DNA of 64,000 nucleotides from Oscillospiraceae bacterium (lineage in GTDB: Bacteria > Bacillota > Clostridia > Oscillospirales > Acutalibacteraceae): contig JAQXMC010000003.1 in the NCBI GenBank assembly GCA_029012445.1, positions 1 through 64,000 on the forward strand. The letters are read 5' to 3'. Made by a program: the position numbers and the translations under genes. The notes under the pieces were generated by a model. The model worked only from the letters and a program-made list of their open reading frames with translations. It did no database searches and was not told the origin of the DNA. Below, piece after piece: positions 9,992 through 20,350 of this stretch (the stretch's first letter is position 1; the number at the start of each line of letters is the position of its first letter).

Positions 9992-10702
9992 ATGGAAACA
10001 GCATATAAAAGAATACTGCTCAAGCTCAGCGGAGAGGTGCTCGCCGGCGAGGGCGGAAAAGGCATCGACTTCAATATCGTTGACAGCATATGTGAGGCTA
10101 TCAGGGACTGCCGCCAGCTCGGCACACAGATAGGTCTTGTTGTCGGCGGAGGCAACTTCTGGAGAGGAAGAAGCAGCGGCAATATGGATAGAACAAGAGC
10201 CGACCACATGGGGATGCTCGCAACCGCAATGAATTCGCTCGCTCTTGCCGATTCGCTTGAACAGATGGGCGTTGATGTCCGCGTTCAGACGGCTATCAGC
10301 ATGCAGCAGGTTGCAGAGCCTTATATAAGAAACCGCGCTGTCCGCCATCTTGAAAAGGGCAGAGTAGTTATTTTCGGCTGCGGAACAGGCAATCCGTTTT
10401 TCTCGACAGACACTGCGGCAGCATTGAGAGCCGCCGAAATCAATGCCGATGTTATCTTTAAAGCGACGAATGTCGACGGCGTTTATGACAAAGATCCCCA
10501 TAAATATCCGGACGCCAAAAAATATGACAAGCTCACACACAGTGAAATTCTCAACAAGGGCTTAGCCGTCATGGACAGCACGGCGGCTTCGCTTTGCAGA
10601 GATAACAATATTGATATTCTTGTGTTCAATCTCAATGATCCGCAGAATATCGTCAGAGCCATTAAAGGTGAAAAAATAGGCACCCTTGTTGAAGAAGGTT
10701 AA
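9992..10702 (+). CDS. pyrH: UMP kinase
   Basis: [53 protein letters not shown] before ATG 9992. Confidence 0.97.
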   Translation: METAYKRILLKLSGEVLAGEGGKGIDFNIVDSICEAIRDCRQLGTQIGLVVGGGNFWRGRSSGNMDRTRADHMGMLATAMNSLALADSLEQMGVDVRVQTAISMQQVAEPYIRNRAVRHLEKGRVVIFGCGTGNPFFSTDTAAALRAAEINADVIFKATNVDGVYDKDPHKYPDAKKYDKLTHSEILNKGLAVMDSTAASLCRDNNIDILVFNLNDPQNIVRAIKGEKIGTLVEEG

Positions 10703-10719
10703 GAAAAGGAGTAATAATT

Positions 10720-11274
10720 ATGGAAGAAATTTTCGCTAAAACAAAAGAAAAAATGACGAAAACGATCAGCGCTCTTGAGTCGGAATACAGCGCTATACGC
10801 GCCGGCAGAGCTAATCCTCAGATTCTTGACAGAGTCACGGTCGACTATTACGGCACAGCAACCCCGATAAATCAGCTCGCTTCGGTTTCGGCAACGGAAG
10901 CGAGAGTACTTACCGTTCAGCCGTGGGATAAATCTGTTCTGAAGGCTATCGAAAAAGCCATTCAGACCTCTGATATCGGAATCAATCCCATGAACGACGG
11001 CAATGTTATCCATCTGACTTTCCCGCCTCTCACCGAGGGAAGAAGAAAAGAGCTGTGCAAGGATATTCAGAAGACGGCCGAAAACTCAAAGGTAGCTATC
11101 CGCTCAATCCGCCGCGACGCTATCGAAAAGCTTAAAGCTAAGAAAAAATCCTCTGAAATCACCGAGGACGATCTCAAGGACGGCGAAAAGAAAATTCAGA
11201 AGTTCACAGACGACTTCGTTGCAGACATTGACAAGATAGCTGCAGTTAAAGAAAAGGAAATCATGGATATCTGA
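10720..11274 (+). CDS. frr: Ribosome recycling factor
   Basis: SAIRAGRANPQILDRVTVDYYGTATPINQLASVS, VAIRSIRRDAIEKLKAKKK. Confidence 0.97.
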   Translation: MEEIFAKTKEKMTKTISALESEYSAIRAGRANPQILDRVTVDYYGTATPINQLASVSATEARVLTVQPWDKSVLKAIEKAIQTSDIGINPMNDGNVIHLTFPPLTEGRRKELCKDIQKTAENSKVAIRSIRRDAIEKLKAKKKSSEITEDDLKDGEKKIQKFTDDFVADIDKIAAVKEKEIMDI

Positions 11275-11284
11275 TAATTTTGTA

Positions 11285-11306
11285 GGGGCGGATATTTATC
11301 CGCCCC
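11285..11306. repeat. Perfect palindromic hairpin GGGGCGGATA-TT-TATCCGCCCC
   Basis: 10-bp perfect inverted repeat between frr and uppS; similar element near 48604. Confidence 0.8.
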
Positions 11307-11349
11307 CGCAGTTCTGATAGACATATGGTTTATTTTGGAGAGCTTTTAT

Positions 11350-12084
11350 ATGTTAAAGGAAAATTTACCTCATTTTGAAATTTTGCCGGAACATGTCGCC
11401 GTCATTATGGACGGCAACGGAAGATGGGCGGAAAAGAGAGGCCTCGACAGAAGCGAGGGACACAAGGAAGGCGGCAAGGTCTTTCGCAGAATCTGCGATT
11501 ACGCCGCCGATCTCGGAATAGAATATCTGACTTTTTATGCTTTTTCGACCGAAAACTGGAAAAGGCCCGAAAAAGAAGTCAATGCTATAATGGATCTTTT
11601 CAGGGATTACCTTCTTGAAATGCAGGAGAGAAAAGAGGAAAACGAGGAGAGAGGATATCACATTCGCTTTATAGGCGAAAAATCGGGCGTACCTGAGGAT
11701 ATTCTCGAACTTTTCAACACGGTTGAGACCGACAGCGACGACAAGCGCAAAACATATATCAATATCGCCGTCAACTACGGCGGCCGAAGAGAGATAGTCC
11801 ATTCGGTCAGACAAATTGCGGAGAAGATCAAAAGCGGTGAGCTTTCACCCGATGATATAGATGAAGATACGGTTTCAAGCTATCTTTACACAGCCGGTCA
11901 GCCTGATCCGGATCTGATAATCAGACCGAGCGGCGAATACAGACTTTCGAATTTTCTGACATGGCAGAGCGCTTATTCTGAATTCTGGTATTCCGATGTT
12001 TTGTGGCCTGATTTCACCGAGGCCGATTTCAACAGGGCTCTTGATGATTTTCAAAAGCGTCACCGCCGTTTCGGCGGAGTTTAA
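11350..12084 (+). CDS. uppS: Isoprenyl transferase (undecaprenyl diphosphate synthase)
   Basis: VAVIMDGNGRWAEKRGLDRSEGHKEG, TFYAFSTENWKRP, PDLIIRPSGEYRLSNFLTWQSAYSEFW. Confidence 0.97.
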   Translation: MLKENLPHFEILPEHVAVIMDGNGRWAEKRGLDRSEGHKEGGKVFRRICDYAADLGIEYLTFYAFSTENWKRPEKEVNAIMDLFRDYLLEMQERKEENEERGYHIRFIGEKSGVPEDILELFNTVETDSDDKRKTYINIAVNYGGRREIVHSVRQIAEKIKSGELSPDDIDEDTVSSYLYTAGQPDPDLIIRPSGEYRLSNFLTWQSAYSEFWYSDVLWPDFTEADFNRALDDFQKRHRRFGGV

Positions 12085-12096
12085 GGAGGCGGGATC

Positions 12097-13020
12097 ATGA
12101 CAAATTTTCTCGAAAAAGCAAGCAAAAAATTTAAAGGCGAAAGAACTCTATCAACAATAATAATCGTTACATTCATGTTATTGTTCTGGGCGCTTTCATA
12201 TAAGCCCTTCAAGCTGCCGATAACGCTTATGACAGCACTGATATCGTCGCTTGCGACCTATGAGCTTTTAAAGTCGGTCAAATGCCGGAACAAGGTCCTA
12301 TATGCCGTGACCATGATATACAGCGTGGCGGAAGTTTTCCTGCTGTCATATAAAGTCAGCGTTATGTGGACCGTTCTGTTGACGGCTTATATTATTGGCA
12401 TAATGATATTGATGGTCATTATGCACGAAAGCACGAATTATGTTGACATAATCTGCGGCGTTTTCGGCTCGGTCGTTTATACCTACAGTCTGTCATGCTT
12501 TATTCTGATAAGAGACTTTTATCTTCTGCCCGGCGGCGCAAACTACACAAAGCAGGATTGCTTCTGGTTATATCTTCTCATATTCGGCGCTTCTTGGCTG
12601 AATGATGCCGGCGCATTTCTCGTCGGCAGAAAATTCGGAAAGCACAAGCTTTGCCCGAAGATCAGCCCGAAGAAGTCGGTCGAGGGCGCAGTCGGCGGAG
12701 TGGTAATTACCGTTATCGCAGTCAATATTGTTTATACTGTTTACGACCTGATTATCAATGCTGTCTACGGCTTTCACACCCTGGGCGGCGGAGTCAGAAG
12801 ATATCTGGTGATGAGCGCCGTTACCGTCGTTCTCTCGATTCTCAGTATGTTCGGCGATCTTAGCGCATCGGTCCATAAAAGAAAGTGCGGCATAAAGGAT
12901 TACAGCAACATTCTGCCCGGTCACGGTGGTATTCTCGACAGATTTGACAGCTCTATTTTCGTTCTTCCCGCAATGTACGCATTACTTTGCACTTTCGGGA
13001 CATCAAAGCTGTTTTTCTGA
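12097..13020 (+). CDS. cdsA: Phosphatidate cytidylyltransferase
   Basis: LNDAGAFLVGRKFGKHKLCPKISPKKSVEGAVGG and C-terminal KDYSNILPGHGGILDRFDS. Confidence 0.95.
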   Translation: MTNFLEKASKKFKGERTLSTIIIVTFMLLFWALSYKPFKLPITLMTALISSLATYELLKSVKCRNKVLYAVTMIYSVAEVFLLSYKVSVMWTVLLTAYIIGIMILMVIMHESTNYVDIICGVFGSVVYTYSLSCFILIRDFYLLPGGANYTKQDCFWLYLLIFGASWLNDAGAFLVGRKFGKHKLCPKISPKKSVEGAVGGVVITVIAVNIVYTVYDLIINAVYGFHTLGGGVRRYLVMSAVTVVLSILSMFGDLSASVHKRKCGIKDYSNILPGHGGILDRFDSSIFVLPAMYALLCTFGTSKLFF

Positions 13021-13032
13021 TAGGGTGATAAA

Positions 13033-14175
13033 ATGAAAAATATATCAATACTCGGCTCAACGGGTTCTATCGGAACGCAGAGCCTCGATGTCATAAAAAA
13101 GAACGGATATCGCGCGGTTGCCCTGACAGCCTATAATAAAGTTGACGAGCTTGAAAGACAGATCAGAGAATTTAAGCCGAAATACGCAGCGCTTGTTGAC
13201 GAGACGGCGGCAAAGGAGCTTAGCTCAAGAGTCGCTGACACAGACACAAAAATATATTCCGGCCTTGAGGGCGTTTGCGAATGTGCCTGCGCCGATGAAG
13301 CTGACACGGTGATAAATTCCGTTGTCGGAATGGCAGGGCTTAAACCGACTCTCGACGCCATAGAAGCCGGAAAAAAGATAGCCCTTGCTAACAAAGAAAC
13401 GCTTGTTGCCGGCGGACAGCTTGTCATGGATAACGCAAAAAAGAAAAATGTTCCGATTCTTCCGGTTGACAGCGAACATTCGGCTATATTTCAGTGTCTT
13501 CAGGGCTGTCATGATAAAAAAACGCTGAAAAAAATAATACTGACCGCGTCGGGAGGTCCTTTTTTCGGCAAAACTAAGGATGAACTTAAATCAGTAACAG
13601 TCAGAGAGGCCTTAAATCACCCGAACTGGTCGATGGGTGCAAAAATAACCATCGACTCTGCTACAATGATGAACAAAGGACTTGAGCTTATTGAGGCTGT
13701 CTGGCTTTTCGGAGTGAAACCGGAAAATGTGGATATAGTCGTCCACAGAGAAAGCGTCGTTCATTCTCTTATTGAATATGTCGATAATTCGGTCATTGCC
13801 CAGCTCGGTGTACCCGATATGAGAATACCTATTCAATACGCTCTGACTTATCCCGAAAGATATGAGTCTCCCGTCAGTGAGCTGAGCCTAGCGGATTACG
13901 GAAAGCTCACTTTCTTTAAACCCGATTATGACACTTTTGAGTGCATAAATATCTGCAGAAACGCCGTTATGAAGGGCGGACTTTATCCGGCTGCCGCAAA
14001 CTCGGCAAACGAAGAGGCCAATTATCAGTTCAGACACGGAAAAATCAGCTTTCTGCGCATACCCGAGCTTGTCAGACTCGGAGTCGAAAAAGCTCCCGAT
14101 AAAGCCGATTATACTCTCGAAGATGTTCTTGAAACAGACAGAGAGGTTCGGGCGTACATTAAGAGCCTGATATAA
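13033..14175 (+). CDS. dxr: 1-deoxy-D-xylulose-5-phosphate reductoisomerase
   Basis: ISILGSTGSIGTQSLDVI, NKETLVAGG, LPVDSEHSAIFQCLQG, ILTASGGPF. Confidence 0.97.
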   Translation: MKNISILGSTGSIGTQSLDVIKKNGYRAVALTAYNKVDELERQIREFKPKYAALVDETAAKELSSRVADTDTKIYSGLEGVCECACADEADTVINSVVGMAGLKPTLDAIEAGKKIALANKETLVAGGQLVMDNAKKKNVPILPVDSEHSAIFQCLQGCHDKKTLKKIILTASGGPFFGKTKDELKSVTVREALNHPNWSMGAKITIDSATMMNKGLELIEAVWLFGVKPENVDIVVHRESVVHSLIEYVDNSVIAQLGVPDMRIPIQYALTYPERYESPVSELSLADYGKLTFFKPDYDTFECINICRNAVMKGGLYPAAANSANEEANYQFRHGKISFLRIPELVRLGVEKAPDKADYTLEDVLETDREVRAYIKSLI

Positions 14176-14197
14176 AACGATATAAAGAGGTGGAAAA

Positions 14198-15292
14198 ATG
14201 AAAACGCTTCTGAGCTTTTCTTTTGCATCGGTCTGGGGCAAGGCTTGGCCGATTATAATAGCGATACTTTTCTTCGGACTTATAATACTCATTCATGAGT
14301 TCGGTCACTTTATCTTTGCGAAGCTGTTCAAGGTCAAGGTCAACGAGTTCGCTCTCGGAATGGGCCCGACTTTATTTAAAATTCAGGGCAAGGAAACAAA
14401 ATATGCAGTCAGACTCTTCCCCATCGGTGGCTTTGTCAGCATGGAGGGAGAGGACGAAGAAAGCGAGGACGAAGGCTCGTTTTCAAAAAAGCCCGTCTGG
14501 CAGAGAATGATCATAGTCATTGCCGGAGCGACCTTCAATCTGATATTGGGCCTCATTATATGCTGCATTATTCTCGGAACGAGCGAGCTTATATCTACCA
14601 CACAGATATACGGCTTTGATGAAAATGCCGTCAGCTCGCAATATGGGCTTGAAACGGGCGATAAGATAGTCAGAATCGACGGAAAACGCGTTTATTCCTC
14701 ATATGATCTTTCTTTTCTCATGCAAAGAAGCAAGGACGGTGTTTTCGATTTTGTCGTTGAAAGGGACGGCAAGAAAGTTGAGCTTGACGGCGTTAAGTTT
14801 GCCACAACGGAAACAGACGGAAGAATGACGATCATATATGATTTCATTGTTGTCGGAATTGAACCGAGCTTCGGCAATGTTGTGAAGTATTCTTTCGGAG
14901 AAGCGGCTTCAATCTCAAGAATAGTTTATCTCAGCTTATTTGATCTTATCACCGGTCAATACGGACTCAGCGACCTTTCCGGCCCTGTCGGAACCGTTCA
15001 GATAATCGCTGAAGTAGCTCAGGATTCTGTTAAACATTATGATTTCAACAGCCTTTTGACGATCATGGCGCTGATAACAATAAATATCGGACTGTTTAAC
15101 CTTTTGCCTATCCCGGCTCTCGACGGAGGAAGATTTTTCTTCATGCTCATCGAGCTGATATTCAGAAAGCCCGTCCCCGCGAAATATGAAAATCTGATTC
15201 ACGCCGCCGGTCTTGTGCTGCTGCTGATATTTATGGCTGTGGTTTCTTTCAGCGACATATGGAAGCTGATCCAGGGCAAGACATATTTATAA
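14198..15292 (+). CDS. rseP: Site-2 protease family (RseP/RasP), PDZ-containing zinc metalloprotease
   Basis: HEFGHFIFAKLFKVKVNEFALGMGP; C-terminal NLLPIPALDGGRF. Confidence 0.95.
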   Translation: MKTLLSFSFASVWGKAWPIIIAILFFGLIILIHEFGHFIFAKLFKVKVNEFALGMGPTLFKIQGKETKYAVRLFPIGGFVSMEGEDEESEDEGSFSKKPVWQRMIIVIAGATFNLILGLIICCIILGTSELISTTQIYGFDENAVSSQYGLETGDKIVRIDGKRVYSSYDLSFLMQRSKDGVFDFVVERDGKKVELDGVKFATTETDGRMTIIYDFIVVGIEPSFGNVVKYSFGEAASISRIVYLSLFDLITGQYGLSDLSGPVGTVQIIAEVAQDSVKHYDFNSLLTIMALITINIGLFNLLPIPALDGGRFFFMLIELIFRKPVPAKYENLIHAAGLVLLLIFMAVVSFSDIWKLIQGKTYL

Positions 15293-15304
15293 GAGGTGTG
15301 AGAG

Positions 15305-16357
15305 ATGTTTGAAAGAAGAAGATCAAAGCAGATAAAAATCGGCGATGTTCTTATCGGCGGAGATAATCCGATAGCCGTTCAGTCGATGCTCAATGTCGAA
15401 GCTCACGATATCGAGGGCAATATCAGACAGGCTCAGCAGCTTGAGAAAGCCGGCTGCCGGATAATAAGACTCGCAGTTCCCGATAAGGAGGCCGTCAAGA
15501 CCGTTTATGAACTTAAAAAAAATATATCCGTGCCGGTTGTTGCGGATATTCACTTTGACTATAAGCTGGCGCTTCTGAGCGCAGACGCCGGAGCGGACAA
15601 GATCAGAATAAACCCCGGAAATATCGGCTCAGACGACAGAGTTAAGGCGGTTGTTGATAAGTGCGTTCAGAAAAATATTCCGATAAGGATCGGGGTAAAT
15701 TCCGGCTCCCTCGAAAAGGATATTCTCGCAAAATACGGTGCTCCCGTTCCTAAAGCGCTTGCCGAGAGCGCTATGTATCATGTACGGCTGCTTGAAAAGT
15801 TTGACTTTTCAGACATCGTGATATCGCTGAAATCGTCAAATGTTAACTACATGGTCGAGGCCTATGAGATAATTGCACACGAGTGCTCTTATCCGCTTCA
15901 TCTCGGGGTGACCGAGACCGGAACCGAGCGGATGGGAACGATAAAATCAAGCATCGGAATAGGTTCACTGCTCGTTCACGGCATCGGTGACACCATAAGG
16001 GTTTCTCTTACTGCCGATCCTATCCGTGAGGTGTACGCAGGCAACGACATCTTAAAGTCGATAGGACTCAAAAATGACAGTCCCTATCTTATTTCATGTC
16101 CCACCTGCGGCAGAACTAAGATAGACATTATTTCGCTCGCAAACGAGGTGGAGGAGAGACTGCGCGGCTGCAAAAAGGGAATAAAGGTCGCCGTTATGGG
16201 CTGCATTGTGAACGGCCCCGGCGAAGCCAGAGAAGCCGATATCGGAATAGCAGGCGGAGACGGCTGCGGACTGATATTCAAAAAAGGCGAGATACTGCGA
16301 AAGGTACCCGAAAACAAGCTTGTGGATGAGCTTATGGAAGAGATAGAAAAATTATAA
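15305..16357 (+). CDS. ispG: 4-hydroxy-3-methylbut-2-enyl diphosphate synthase
   Basis: IAVQSMLN, RIIRLAVPD, SCPTCGRTKIDI and GCIVNGPGEAREADIGIAGG iron-sulfur motifs. Confidence 0.96.
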   Translation: MFERRRSKQIKIGDVLIGGDNPIAVQSMLNVEAHDIEGNIRQAQQLEKAGCRIIRLAVPDKEAVKTVYELKKNISVPVVADIHFDYKLALLSADAGADKIRINPGNIGSDDRVKAVVDKCVQKNIPIRIGVNSGSLEKDILAKYGAPVPKALAESAMYHVRLLEKFDFSDIVISLKSSNVNYMVEAYEIIAHECSYPLHLGVTETGTERMGTIKSSIGIGSLLVHGIGDTIRVSLTADPIREVYAGNDILKSIGLKNDSPYLISCPTCGRTKIDIISLANEVEERLRGCKKGIKVAVMGCIVNGPGEAREADIGIAGGDGCGLIFKKGEILRKVPENKLVDELMEEIEKL

Positions 16358-16440
16358 GATAAAAAGCAGTTTCGGCGGCGTTTTGCGCCGCTTTGCTGCG
16401 AGTGGCGAAAGCCGGTTATTTATGACAGGGGGGTGAGCTT

Positions 16441-19400
16441 ACGGGGGACAAAAGCTTTCTTTCAATTTTCGGTCAGGCGGTCGATGATAGCGTCAGACCG
16501 CAGCTTGAAAACTGCGTTATTGAAGAATGTAACATCGACCGGGCAGACAGAAAAATATATATTAAAGTGGTCTGCGGTAATGTTATCGGTTTCTTGGTTT
16601 TCAGATCCGTCAGTCAGAACATAAAAAAGCTTTTCGGCTTCACTAAGGTCGTTATCGAGCCGAAATTCATAAACTGCGAGTTCAGTGAAGAATATTATCC
16701 GTCTGTTGTTGACGAGGTATACGGTAAGCTGACTGCTTCAAGAGGTTTTCTTGACGACAGCGAGTGTGAATATGAGGACGGCAAGCTGACTATAAGCCTT
16801 GCCTACGGCGGAGCCGATATTCTTGTCGGCGAGGGCTGCGACAGCTTAATCAGGCAAATCATCAAAGACAGATTTGGCAGTGATATATCTGTTTCTTTCA
16901 CAGGTTCAACGACTGTCAGCGCTGACGACGACGCAGTTGTGAAGATGATGAGCGACGCCGAAAAAGATGCGCAGATAAAGCACGCGGCAGAGGCTCAGGA
17001 AAAGAAAAAACATCAGGAAGAGGAAAAGAAAAAGCAGAAACAGCAGCATGAAACAGACGCAAAGGATCCGACTAAGCACAAAACCGTTCCCGGCTATTGT
17101 CTTTATTTTGACACGCTAAAGCCGATACTCGGAACAGATATAAAGGATTTGCCCAAGCCGATAAAAGACATTGATCCTATGGACGGCACCTGCGTTGTCT
17201 GGGGCGACATTTTCAACTTTGAGACAAGAAACACCAAGGACGGGCGCTACACAATAATCACATTTTACATAACGGATAAGACAAGCTCTTATTCCTGCAA
17301 GATTTTTAACCGGAAAAATCTTTGCGAGCCTATCCTTGATAACCTTGACAATGGGAAAACGGTACTTATCAAGGGCAGTATTCAGTTTGATAAATATGCA
17401 GGCGAAAATGTCTTAAATGTCGATTCGCTTTCGACCGTTGAAAAGATACCGCCGATAGACGACGCTGAGGAAAAGAGAGTTGAGCTGCATCTTCACACCA
17501 AAATGTCAATGATGGATGCGGTTTCAGATGCAAAAGCGCTTGTCAAGAGGGCTATCGACTGGGGCCACAAGGCGATAGCGATAACCGACCACGGAGTTGT
17601 TCAGGCTTTTCCGGAAGCGGCGAAAGCAGCCGGTGATAAGATTAAGGTTATCTACGGAATGGAGGGATATCTTGTCGACGACGAGCAGTATCCGGACTTC
17701 AAGAAAAAAAGCGTTCCGAGATATCATATAATTCTTCTCGCTAAAAATAAAGTCGGACTTAAAAATCTTTATAAGCTTATAACAGCTTCTAATGTTAAGC
17801 ACTTCTACAAAAGGCCACTTCTTCCGAGAAGCGAGATAATCAAACACAGAGAGGGCATTATTCTGGGCAGCGCCTGTGAAGCCGGTGAGCTTTACAGAGC
17901 TGTTGTTCACGGCGAAGATCCTAAAAAAATTGCCGAGATAGCCTCTTTTTATGATTATCTTGAAATTCAGCCCTGCGGAAACAATCAATACATGATAAAC
18001 AGTCCGGATTTTCCGAACATAAAATCTGTCGAGGATATTCAGGATGTCAACAGGTCGATCGTTGCGCTCGGCGATAAGCTCGGAAAAATGACAGTAGCCA
18101 CCTGCGATGTCCACTTTATGGAAAAAGAGGACGCAATATTCAGAACGATTCTGCAGGCAGGCCAAGGTTACAAAGACGCCGACAATCAGCCCCCGCTGTT
18201 TCTCAGAAACACAAAAGAGATGCTTCGGGAGTTTGAATATCTCGGTGAAGAAACGGCCTATGAAGTCGTTGTTACCAACACCAACAAGATAGCCGATATG
18301 ACGGAGGTCATTCAGCCGATTCCGCCCGGCAATTACCCGCCGAGCATGGAGGGCGCTGATGAAGAGCTGACAAAGCTTTGCTGGGACACAACAAAAAGGC
18401 TTTACGGCGATCCCGTTCCGGAATATGTTGCGAACAGGCTCACAAGGGAGCTTGATTCAATAATTAAGCACGGTTTCGGTGTTCTTTATATGATAGCGCA
18501 GAAGCTCGTCAAAAACTCGGAGGATCACGGCTATCATGTCGGCTCGAGAGGCTCGGTCGGCTCGTCGTTTGTCGCTCATGCCAGCGGCATTTCAGAGGTC
18601 AATCCGCTTGCTCCGCATTACAGATGCCCAAAGTGCAAGCACAGTGAGTTTTTCCTGAAAGGCGAATGGGGCTCCGGCTATGATATGCCCCCGAAAAACT
18701 GCCCGGAGTGCGGAACTCCGATGGCCCGCGACGGGCACGATATTCCGTTTGAGACCTTTCTTGGCTTCAAGGGCGACAAGTCGCCTGATATAGACCTAAA
18801 CTTCTCCGGTGAATATCAGTTTTATGCTCACCGCTACACTGAAGAACTGTTCGGCAAGGATCATGTTTTCAAAGCGGGCACCATTGCTACCGTCGCAGAA
18901 AAGACGGCGTACGGATATGTCAAGAAATATCTTGAGGAGCGGGGGCTGGTTATCCCGAAAGCGGAGGAGGAAAGACTCAAAAACGGCTGCACAGGCGTTA
19001 AAAGAACGACCGGTCAGCATCCCGGCGGAATGGTCGTTATTCCCAACGAATATGAGGCGGAGGATTTCACCCCGATTCAGCACCCTGCCGACGATCCGGA
19101 TAAGGGTATTCTTTCGACGCACTTCGACTTCCATGCACTTCATGACACTATTTTGAAGCTCGACAACCTCGGTCATGATGTTCCGACGCTTTATAAGCAT
19201 CTTGAAGATCTGACCGGTATCCCGGTTATGGATGTTGACATATGCGATCCGAATATATATAAGCTGCTGCTTTCGCCCGAGCCTCTCGGTGTCACTGCCG
19301 AGGATATCAACTGCCCAACCGGCACTTTGTCTATCCCGGAAATGGGAACTCCGTTCGTTATCGGAATGCTTCTTGAGGCAAAGCCGAAGAATTTCTCCGA

Positions 19401-20223
19401 TTTGCTTCAGATATCCGGTCTGTCTCACGGAACGGATGTCTGGCTCGGCAACGCTCAGGAGCTGATCAAAAACGGTGTCTGCGATATTTCCGAGGTAATA
19501 GGAACAAGAGACAGCATCATGGTCTATCTGATGCATAAGGGCGTTGAGCCGCAGATGGCTTTTCAGATAATGGAAATTGTCAGAAAGGGCAATGCGACGA
19601 AGCTTCTTACCGAAGAGCATATCAAGGCAATGAAGGATAACGGCGTTGAGCAGTGGTATATCGACTCGTGCATGAAAATAAAATACATGTTCCCGAAAGC
19701 TCACGCTGCCGCATATGTCAGCGCCGCAATGAGGCTCGGCTGGTACAAAATATACAAGCCGGTTGAGTATTACGCCGCGTTTATGACTGTGCGCGGAGGA
19801 GACACGGACGCTGTTACCGTTCTTCAGGGACGGCAGGCGGTCAAAAAGAAAATGGAGGAGATTGACGCAAAGGGCAGAGACGCTTCCGCAACGGAAAAAG
19901 ACCAATATGTCGCCTTGCAGGTTGTCAATGAAATGATGGCGAGAGGAATAGAATTTCTCCCGATTGACCTTTATAAATCCGATGCGACGGTTTATAAGAT
20001 CGAGAACGGAAAAATAAGAATGCCGTTCGGTGCAATGTCGGGTACGGGTGAGGCGGCGGCTATCGGACTTGCAAAAGCGAGAGACGACGGCGACGGACCG
20101 TATATTTCCGTTGAGGATCTCAAACAGCGCTCGGGTGCGTCATCGGCAGTCATTGAATCGTTGAGAGCTGTCGGTGCCCTGGACGGTCTATCCGAGAACA
20201 ACCAGATAAGCTTATTCGGATAA
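16441..20223 (+). CDS. polC: DNA polymerase III PolC-type alpha subunit lacking the internal exonuclease domain; start uncertain
   Basis: OB-fold, PHP (RVELHLHTKMSMMDAV), zinc motif (CPKCKHSEFF...CPECGTP), KSPDIDLNFSGEYQ. Coding similarity extends upstream of the GTG at 16567 to about 16441. Confidence 0.92.
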   Translation, partial: TGDKSFLSIFGQAVDDSVRPQLENCVIEECNIDRADRKIYIKVVCGNVIGFLVFRSVSQNIKKLFGFTKVVIEPKFINCEFSEEYYPSVVDEVYGKLTASRGFLDDSECEYEDGKLTISLAYGGADILVGEGCDSLIRQIIKDRFGSDISVSFTGSTTVSADDDAVVKMMSDAEKDAQIKHAAEAQEKKKHQEEEKKKQKQQHETDAKDPTKHKTVPGYCLYFDTLKPILGTDIKDLPKPIKDIDPMDGTCVVWGDIFNFETRNTKDGRYTIITFYITDKTSSYSCKIFNRKNLCEPILDNLDNGKTVLIKGSIQFDKYAGENVLNVDSLSTVEKIPPIDDAEEKRVELHLHTKMSMMDAVSDAKALVKRAIDWGHKAIAITDHGVVQAFPEAAKAAGDKIKVIYGMEGYLVDDEQYPDFKKKSVPRYHIILLAKNKVGLKNLYKLITASNVKHFYKRPLLPRSEIIKHREGIILGSACEAGELYRAVVHGEDPKKIAEIASFYDYLEIQPCGNNQYMINSPDFPNIKSVEDIQDVNRSIVALGDKLGKMTVATCDVHFMEKEDAIFRTILQAGQGYKDADNQPPLFLRNTKEMLREFEYLGEETAYEVVVTNTNKIADMTEVIQPIPPGNYPPSMEGADEELTKLCWDTTKRLYGDPVPEYVANRLTRELDSIIKHGFGVLYMIAQKLVKNSEDHGYHVGSRGSVGSSFVAHASGISEVNPLAPHYRCPKCKHSEFFLKGEWGSGYDMPPKNCPECGTPMARDGHDIPFETFLGFKGDKSPDIDLNFSGEYQFYAHRYTEELFGKDHVFKAGTIATVAEKTAYGYVKKYLEERGLVIPKAEEERLKNGCTGVKRTTGQHPGGMVVIPNEYEAEDFTPIQHPADDPDKGILSTHFDFHALHDTILKLDNLGHDVPTLYKHLEDLTGIPVMDVDICDPNIYKLLLSPEPLGVTAEDINCPTGTLSIPEMGTPFVIGMLLEAKPKNFSDLLQISGLSHGTDVWLGNAQELIKNGVCDISEVIGTRDSIMVYLMHKGVEPQMAFQIMEIVRKGNATKLLTEEHIKAMKDNGVEQWYIDSCMKIKYMFPKAHAAAYVSAAMRLGWYKIYKPVEYYAAFMTVRGGDTDAVTVLQGRQAVKKKMEEIDAKGRDASATEKDQYVALQVVNEMMARGIEFLPIDLYKSDATVYKIENGKIRMPFGAMSGTGEAAAIGLAKARDDGDGPYISVEDLKQRSGASSAVIESLRAVGALDGLSENNQISLFG

Positions 20224-20350
20224 TAAAAGCAAAAAATGTTTTTCTTAAGATGAAACATTTTGCTGTTTGTCAAGTTAAAATGCCGGAAAAACAATGTCTT
20301 ATATGACTGCTTTTCCGATTGTGTCAAAAATTATAGGAAAGGTGATTTTC

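Noticed and set aside
18796-19905. 369-aa - strand ORF
   Set aside because: Antisense to conserved polC sequence, no recognisable motif.
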